Source: an uncultured Xanthobacteraceae bacterium
GTDB taxonomy: Bacteria > Pseudomonadota > Alphaproteobacteria > Rhizobiales > Xanthobacteraceae
Assembly (NCBI GenBank): GCA_955652925.1
Contig: CATPCO010000043.1
Location: 1-7,167, forward strand
Reading direction: 5' to 3'
Length of the DNA stretch: 7,167 nt
How positions within the stretch are numbered: the stretch's first letter is position 1; every line of letters begins with the position of its first letter. Below are positions 1 to 3,775 of the stretch, piece after piece. The position numbers and the translations under genes are program-made. Below the pieces are notes generated by a model, which worked only from the letters and a program-made list of their open reading frames with translations, had not been told where the DNA came from and made no database searches.

Positions 1-101
1 ACCCCCGCGACCTGCGCGAGCACAAAGAGCCCCAGTAGTACTGCCCGAAGATTGTGTATCGTTCGCACGAACGTCGTTCGCTGGCAGATGCTCCCCGTCA
101 C
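1..101 (-). CDS. 5' end of a probable exported or membrane protein, truncated by the window edge
   Basis: On the minus strand an open frame runs leftward off position 1 with no stop. From an internal GTG (68-66) it reads V-R-T-I-H-N-L-R followed by a hydrophobic run (AVLLGLFVLAQVAG). That is the layout of a Sec signal peptide: a short basic n-region, then a hydrophobic core. In-frame start options are ATG at 140-138, GTG at 101-99 and GTG at 68-66. None has a convincing Shine-Dalgarno sequence, so the start is a guess. The gene would be divergent from the SemiSWEET-like gene to its right, with 182 bp between. Only the leader is visible, so no function can be assigned. It could also be a chance open frame in G+C-rich DNA, but the leader composition argues for a real gene. 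Confidence 0.38.
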   Translation of the reverse strand, partial: MTGSICQRTTFVRTIHNLRAVLLGLFVLAQVAG

Positions 102-270
102 ATTGTAGTCGAGACCGGCGTGTCCGAGTGCGACAGGCATGCCACACTGCTGAACTATTTCATTGCCATGTCAGACCACATTTACCCCAGACGATCACCC
201 CCGAAATAAGTAGGCTCACGACCGGATCGACCCTATACCAGCCCGACAGGAGACTGCGACAGACAGAGTC

Positions 271-278
271 GAGGAAGG
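271..278 (+). promoter_or_regulatory. Ribosome binding site fixing the start of the PQ-loop gene
   Basis: GAGGAAGG lies five bases before the ATG at 284. It supports that ATG over the more upstream in-frame ATG at 128, whose extra 52 residues are polar, Arg/Thr-rich and lack family resemblance. Confidence 0.6.
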
Positions 279-283
279 CCAAA

Positions 284-583
284 ATGATTCACGATCCGGC
301 GAACGCTTTGGCTGCTGCATCCCGCTCGGATACGAAGCTCCGCGGCTTGTTGGGAGGGATGTCGGTATTCACGATGATCATGACCGTTCCCCAGGTGTGG
401 GCCATATGGGTCGGTCATCAAGCAGCGGGGGTTTCGATCCTATCGTGGAGCGCGTACTTTGCTTCCGCCCTTCTCTGGTTGTGGTTCGGAATCCGGAAGC
501 ATGACAGGAATATCTATTTGCCGTGCTTGGGTTGGATTACACTGGACGGTGCCGTGATTGCAGGAGCTGTCGTTTACGGATAG
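284..583 (+). CDS. SemiSWEET-like / PQ-loop small membrane protein
   Basis: The 99-residue product has a short polar N-terminus (about 1-20) and three predicted membrane helices: about 21-42, 52-70 and 77-98. The first helix ends in a PQ motif (V35-P36-Q37). It is followed by a short loop (VGHQAAGVSILSW) and a Trp-rich second helix (ALLWLWFGI). Three helices and about 90-100 residues is the normal size of bacterial SemiSWEETs, which dimerise in the inner membrane and carry small sugars. In better-known SemiSWEETs helix 3 carries a conserved Asn. Here that stretch reads YLPCLGWITLD with no Asn, so sugar transport is not assured and 'PQ-loop family protein' is the safer name. The ATG at 284 is chosen for its strong upstream GAGGAAGG. 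The gene lies 55 bp before the hydrolase on the same strand; co-transcription is possible but nothing links the functions. Confidence 0.75.
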   Translation: MIHDPANALAAASRSDTKLRGLLGGMSVFTMIMTVPQVWAIWVGHQAAGVSILSWSAYFASALLWLWFGIRKHDRNIYLPCLGWITLDGAVIAGAVVYG

Positions 584-589
584 CAACGG

Positions 590-615
590 TTGACAGTTTT
601 CGCCCTCCCGGGAGG
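590..615 (+). promoter_or_regulatory. TTGACA box followed by a perfect 12-bp palindrome between two genes
   Basis: TTGACA at 590-595 matches the sigma-70 -35 consensus, but no good -10 hexamer sits 16-18 bases downstream (the bases there read like AGGACG). The palindrome CCTCCCGGGAGG occupies 604-615. Its GGAGG half is the only Shine-Dalgarno-like sequence before the hydrolase ATG at 639, yet it lies about 23 bases upstream, too far for normal use. There is no T-run, so it is not an intrinsic terminator. It could be a promoter for the hydrolase or a coincidence. Confidence 0.25.
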
Positions 616-638
616 ACGTCAAGCGCGTCGCCGCAGGC

Positions 639-2582
639 ATGATCGTTACGACTTTTCCACGCACTGTGCGAGTTATCGAGCACACATTGATACCGTTGAA
701 AGACGGCACCATGCTGGCGGCACGCATCTGGTTGCCCGATGATGCCGAACAGAAGCCAGTTCCCGCGATCCTGGAATATCTCCCCTACCGCAAGCGCGAC
801 GGGACTTACGAACGAGACGCGCTGACTCATCCCTATCTCGCCGGCCACGGCTACGCGGGCGTTCGCGTCGACATTCGAGGGTGCGGCGAGTCGGGGGGCT
901 TGCTGTTCGACGAGTACGCAAAGCAAGAGCAGGACGATGGCGTGGAGGTGATAGCGTGGTTGGCGGCGCAACCCTGGTGCAGTGGCGCGGTCGGGATGAT
1001 GGGCATCTCCTGGGGCGGGTTCAATGGACTTCAGATTGCGGCGCGCCGCCCTTCCGCACTCAAGGCGATCGTAACCATCTGTTCGACCGACGATCGGTAC
1101 GCCGATGATGCACACTACATGGGCGGCACGCTTCTTACTGCCGGACTTGAGTGGGCCTCGTTCTTTTTCGGCTCAATGTGCTTGCCGCCCGACCCGGTGC
1201 CTGTCGGCGATAGCTGGCGGGCGATGTGGTTGGAGCGCCTGGCGAACACACCACTGTTCTTCGAACCTTGGCTGGCGCACCAACGACGGGATGCGTATTG
1301 GAAGCATGGATCGGTATGCGAGGATTACGCTGCGATCCAATGCCCGGTGTACGCCGTTGGTGGCTGGACCAATGGCTATAAGAATGCAATTCCACGTCTC
1401 CTGGAGCGACTGACGGTGCCGCGCAAGGGTCTCATCGGGCCGTGGGCACATGGTTATCCGCATTTTGCGCTTCCCGGCCCGCAGATCGGATTCCTGCAAG
1501 AGATGCTGCGTTGGTGGGATTATTGGCTCAAGGGCATCGATACGGGCGTGATGGATGAGCCCATGCTGCGCGCGTGGATGACGGAAAGCGTAAAACCCGC
1601 GTCGCATCACGAGGTGTTGCCAGGCCGATGGATTGCAGAACTTTCGTGGCCACCGCCGGGAATAACACCGCGGCGGCTGTTCCTGACTGATGCGGGGTTG
1701 CGAGCCGCAGCGACACCTTTGACGGCGCGCGCCGTGTGCTCGCCGCAGTCGGTCGGCAAGTGTGCAGGAGAATGGGTTCCATTCGGTCGCGGGCGCGATC
1801 AGGCAGGCGACCAGCAAGAAGACGACATGCGCTCGCTGGTTTTCGAGACGCCGCCACTCGATACGGCAATCGAGATTCTCGGCGCGGCGATTGTTACGCT
1901 CGACGTCGCGTCCGACAGGTCGATTGCGAACCTGGCGGTTCGGTTATGCGACGTGCACCCGTCCGGTGAATCGCTGCGTGTCAGCTATGGCGTACTCAAC
2001 CTCACGCATCGCGACGGGCACGAAAAGCCTGCACCGCTGGCGATAGGAGAACGCTACCGGGTGCATATCCAACTCAACGATGCGGGCTCGGTGTTCCCAG
2101 CCGGCCACAAGGTGAGGCTCGCCCTATCAACGGCTTACTGGCCCATGATCTGGCCCTCTCCCGAGCAGGCGACGCTGCTGATTTTGGGCGGCACACTCGA
2201 TTTGCCGGTGCGCCCACGCCAGGCCACGGACGCGCTGGTGCCGCCGCTGCCAGGTCCGCAATCGGCACCACCTGAGAAGCCGACGATCATTCGTCGCGGT
2301 GATGTGCGCATCGAGCGCATCGACCGCATCGGCGTGGAATTGGGCACGCAGAGTAAATCGCAGTTTCATGTCGAGGAGGATGACCCGCTCAGCGCAACGG
2401 CCGAACTGCGACGGACCCAGACGATGTCGCGGGACGCATGGCAAATCCGCATCGAGACGCAGATGCGGCTGTCATGCACGCGCAATGCCTTTCTGCTGCG
2501 GGGAAGTTTGCGCGCCTGCGAAGGCGCCAACGAAGTCTGTCGTCGCGAATGGGACCGCTCTATTCCTCGAGATTCCATATGA
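639..2582 (+). CDS. CocE/NonD family hydrolase (alpha/beta hydrolase, S15-like), catalytic Asp replaced by Asn
   Basis: The 647-residue product belongs to the long CocE/NonD group, serine hydrolases acting on esters or amides. Residues about 15-300 form the alpha/beta-hydrolase fold: a DGTMLAARIWLP strand, the LEYLPYRKRD segment, the VDIRGCGESGG oxyanion region (about 77-87), the nucleophile elbow G122-I-S124-W-G-G, and a GPWAHG motif with His271. The C-terminal part (about 340-530) is the jelly-roll domain typical of CocE and X-Pro dipeptidyl peptidases. The tail ends in WDRSIPRD, the normal family ending, so the gene looks intact. The acid of the triad should lie in GGWxDGY. Here the segment is GGWTNGY with Asn245 (codon AAT at 1371-1373), which predicts reduced or altered catalysis. 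There is no signal peptide, so it is likely cytoplasmic. The start is the first ATG after an in-frame stop at 591, with a weak ribosome site. The substrate cannot be read from the sequence. Confidence 0.93.
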   Translation: MIVTTFPRTVRVIEHTLIPLKDGTMLAARIWLPDDAEQKPVPAILEYLPYRKRDGTYERDALTHPYLAGHGYAGVRVDIRGCGESGGLLFDEYAKQEQDDGVEVIAWLAAQPWCSGAVGMMGISWGGFNGLQIAARRPSALKAIVTICSTDDRYADDAHYMGGTLLTAGLEWASFFFGSMCLPPDPVPVGDSWRAMWLERLANTPLFFEPWLAHQRRDAYWKHGSVCEDYAAIQCPVYAVGGWTNGYKNAIPRLLERLTVPRKGLIGPWAHGYPHFALPGPQIGFLQEMLRWWDYWLKGIDTGVMDEPMLRAWMTESVKPASHHEVLPGRWIAELSWPPPGITPRRLFLTDAGLRAAATPLTARAVCSPQSVGKCAGEWVPFGRGRDQAGDQQEDDMRSLVFETPPLDTAIEILGAAIVTLDVASDRSIANLAVRLCDVHPSGESLRVSYGVLNLTHRDGHEKPAPLAIGERYRVHIQLNDAGSVFPAGHKVRLALSTAYWPMIWPSPEQATLLILGGTLDLPVRPRQATDALVPPLPGPQSAPPEKPTIIRRGDVRIERIDRIGVELGTQSKSQFHVEEDDPLSATAELRRTQTMSRDAWQIRIETQMRLSCTRNAFLLRGSLRACEGANEVCRREWDRSIPRDSI

Positions 2583-2633
2583 CGATCCGAACAACCAAGA
2601 ATCCCAGTGACTCCAGAACACGCGTCCGTTCTG

Positions 2634-2686
2634 ACCCCCCTCACCCGGCCGCTTCGCGGCCGACCCCTCCCCGTTGGGGAGAGGTG
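2634..2686 (+). repeat. Dispersed rhizobial-type double-hairpin repeat
   Basis: Two adjacent hairpins make up this element. The first has a 7-bp perfect stem CGGCCGC/GCGGCCG (2646-2652 and 2656-2662) with loop TTC. The second has a 9-bp stem (2664-2672 and 2676-2684) with one C-A mismatch and loop GTT. The order 'CCCTCACCC, GC-rich hairpin, CTCCCC hairpin, GAGAGGTG' is familiar from intergenic repeats scattered through Bradyrhizobium-like genomes. It lies between convergent genes (the hydrolase on plus, hpnM on minus) and could stop transcription from either side, though no T-run follows. Boundaries are approximate. No transposase is nearby. Confidence 0.75.
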
Positions 2687-2707
2687 TAGCACGGTGCGCG
2701 GTCAGAG

Positions 2708-2857
2708 ATGAGCGCAACGCGGATTGACAGGCGCTTCAATGAACTAAAAGCGCAGGGCCGCGCCGCGCTGGTCACTTTTGCTCCAGATTCTTCTCGCTTG
2801 ACCAAAATAGCATCGCGAAAACAGGACAAGCGGCCCGCATCAAGCGCAACCGCCTAA
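2708..2857 (+). pseudogene. trpA: Probable 5' remnant of trpA (tryptophan synthase alpha chain)
   Basis: ATG at 2708 opens a 49-codon frame ending in TAA at 2855-2857. Residues 5-24 (RIDRRFNELK then AQGRAALVTF) match the usual TrpA N-terminus, which in alphaproteobacteria runs R-I-D-x-R-F-x-x-L-K-x-x-G-R-x-A-L-V-T-F before the AGDPD segment. Immediately after VTF (about base 2780) the likeness stops. The frame continues as a polar, Ser/Lys/Arg-rich tail (APDSSRLTKIASR...) with no AGDPD and none of the TIM-barrel. Only the first 24 codons of a normally ~270-codon gene therefore remain. It sits 21 bases after a dispersed repeat and 9 bases before the end of hpnM, a plausible scar of a rearrangement. 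A real small gene with chance resemblance is less likely. The identification rests on memory of TrpA, not a search. Confidence 0.6.
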
Positions 2858-2866
2858 CGGGTAGCC

Positions 2867-3496
2867 TCACTTGCCGAGCAAAGTCTCAGTTCGCTCGTGC
2901 AACCGCTTGATCAAGCCGTCGGCGCCGCCTGCGGCGATTATGGAGGCGAATTCATCCCTGCGCGTCGCGAGATCGCTGATGGTTCCGTTGAGATAGATGT
3001 CGACCACCCGCTCGCGGCGGACCAGGTAATTTATGCTCACGGTCCGCCCGTCGCGCTGCACAAGCTTTGTTTTGACGACTTCGCCGCCGCCGCGTGATTC
3101 TGGAACCGTCTGCGGGTCGACAGTGAAGCTTTCGCCGGAATAATCTTTTATCTGGCTCGCATAATCGGCAACGATGAACCGCGCAAACGCGTCCCGGACC
3201 GCCGCCTGCTGCTCGGGCGAAAAGGTTCTCCAGGCGGGCCCCACCGCCAGTCGCGTCATTGTCGGCATGTCGAACACTGCCTCAAACACAGGCGTAAAAC
3301 GCCGGTCGCGCTCGCGCACGCCGAGCCGTGCAGCCTGTTGGATCGTGGGCATGAGTTGCTGATAATAAGTCTGGATCTTGGCGACGGCAGCATTTGGCGT
3401 TTGCGCCCGCACTGGGAGCAAGCCGCAAAAGCCCAGTAGTGCGACAGCCATGAGCCAGGTGACCGAGGCCCTCAGACCGAGCTCGCAATCCCTCAT
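2867..3496 (-). CDS. hpnM: HpnM, MlaC/Ttg2D-like periplasmic lipid-binding protein
   Basis: The 209-residue product has a Sec signal peptide: a basic/polar start, hydrophobic core about 14-27 (WLMAVALLGFCGLL), and likely cleavage after V29-R-A31 before QTP. The mature part is a Ttg2/MlaC-fold protein: an N-terminal helical region (IQTYYQQLMPTIQQA), the F-x-P-x-F-E-x-x-F-D-M-P segment (67-78), LAVGPAWRTFSPEQQ (83-97), then a beta-sheet core with VVKTKLVQRDG and a signature ending VVDIYLNGTISDLATRRDEF (164-183). This last stretch is characteristic of the hopanoid-associated HpnM subfamily. Such proteins bind lipid in the periplasm and are thought to pass it between membranes. It is transcribed away from hpnN, its usual partner, across a shared regulatory region, and lies near mlaA, whose product is the normal partner of MlaC. 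ATG at 3496-3494 is used; the ribosome site is weak (GGTGGA). Nothing appears broken. Confidence 0.93.
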   Translation of the reverse strand: MRDCELGLRASVTWLMAVALLGFCGLLPVRAQTPNAAVAKIQTYYQQLMPTIQQAARLGVRERDRRFTPVFEAVFDMPTMTRLAVGPAWRTFSPEQQAAVRDAFARFIVADYASQIKDYSGESFTVDPQTVPESRGGGEVVKTKLVQRDGRTVSINYLVRRERVVDIYLNGTISDLATRRDEFASIIAAGGADGLIKRLHERTETLLGK

Positions 3497-3540
3497 TTAC
3501 CCAATTCCACCATTGCTGCAGGTGGTTTCCGTTTGATCAA

Positions 3541-3563
3541 TCGCCGTCACGTTTCGCCGTCAC
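3541..3563. repeat. Two copies of TCGCCGTCAC, possible operator
   Basis: TCGCCGTCAC occurs at 3541-3550 and again at 3554-3563, separated by GTT (13 bases from start to start). It lies 45-67 bases before the hpnM start and follows a TTGATCAA palindrome at 3533-3540. Between the TTGACA box and the hpnM gene, these could bind a regulator, but no known site is recognised. Confidence 0.3.
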
Positions 3564-3613
3564 AAACGCTCGCAAGAGCAGATCGTGGGCGCAAGCGCAG
3601 GTGTAAAAACATC

Positions 3614-3619
3614 TGTCAA
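3614..3619 (-). promoter_or_regulatory. Consensus -35 box facing hpnM
   Basis: The minus strand reads TTGACA here, a perfect sigma-70 -35 hexamer, about 118 bases before the hpnM ATG. The -10 region at the expected spacing (like GCTTGC) is poor, as is common in alphaproteobacteria, so this is only a candidate promoter. No comparable box was found facing hpnN in the same 279-bp divergent intergenic region. Confidence 0.35.
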
Positions 3620-3661
3620 ATTTTGCGGCTGGATTGAGGCTGCGTCATGGCGTGCGGCGTC

Positions 3662-3722
3662 AAAAGCTGGCCTTCATTTGCACATCATATCGAAGGCGAG
3701 TGACGCAGGCCGATAAGCTTTT
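3662..3722. repeat. Imperfect inverted repeat in the hpnM-hpnN intergenic region
   Basis: AAAAGCT (3662-3668) plus GGCC (3669-3672) pair with GGCC (3708-3711) and AGCTTTT (3716-3722). This gives 11 base pairs interrupted by a 4-base bulge (GATA, 3712-3715) around a 35-base loop. A competing small stem TATCG/CGATA (3688-3692 and 3711-3715) lies inside. It could be a leader structure for hpnN or a regulator site; chance is also possible. Confidence 0.3.
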
Positions 3723-3775
3723 CGCCTAGGGCGGCGTGCCAGGCCAATCCGGGCTCGTATTCTACGCATGCACTC

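Noticed and set aside
128..283. N-terminal extension of the PQ-loop protein from the ATG at 128
   Set aside because: The extra 52 residues are polar and unlike the family, and a good ribosome site precedes the ATG at 284.
604..615. Palindrome CCTCCCGGGAGG as an intrinsic terminator
   Set aside because: It has no loop and no following T-run.
537..1115. 192-residue open frame on the minus strand over the hydrolase start
   Set aside because: Antisense shadow of the well-supported hydrolase; low-complexity Arg/Ala/Pro-rich product with no recognisable domain.
1173..1817. 214-residue minus-strand open frame inside the hydrolase
   Set aside because: Antisense shadow in G+C-rich coding DNA; no motif, and the plus-strand frame has clear family motifs.
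2450..2582. Possible frameshift at the hydrolase C-terminus
   Set aside because: The last residues (WDRSIPRD) fit the normal family ending, so the gene appears complete.
2723..2728. TTGACA resembling a -35 box
   Set aside because: It falls inside the TrpA-like codons (I-D-R) and has no matching -10 element or gene downstream.
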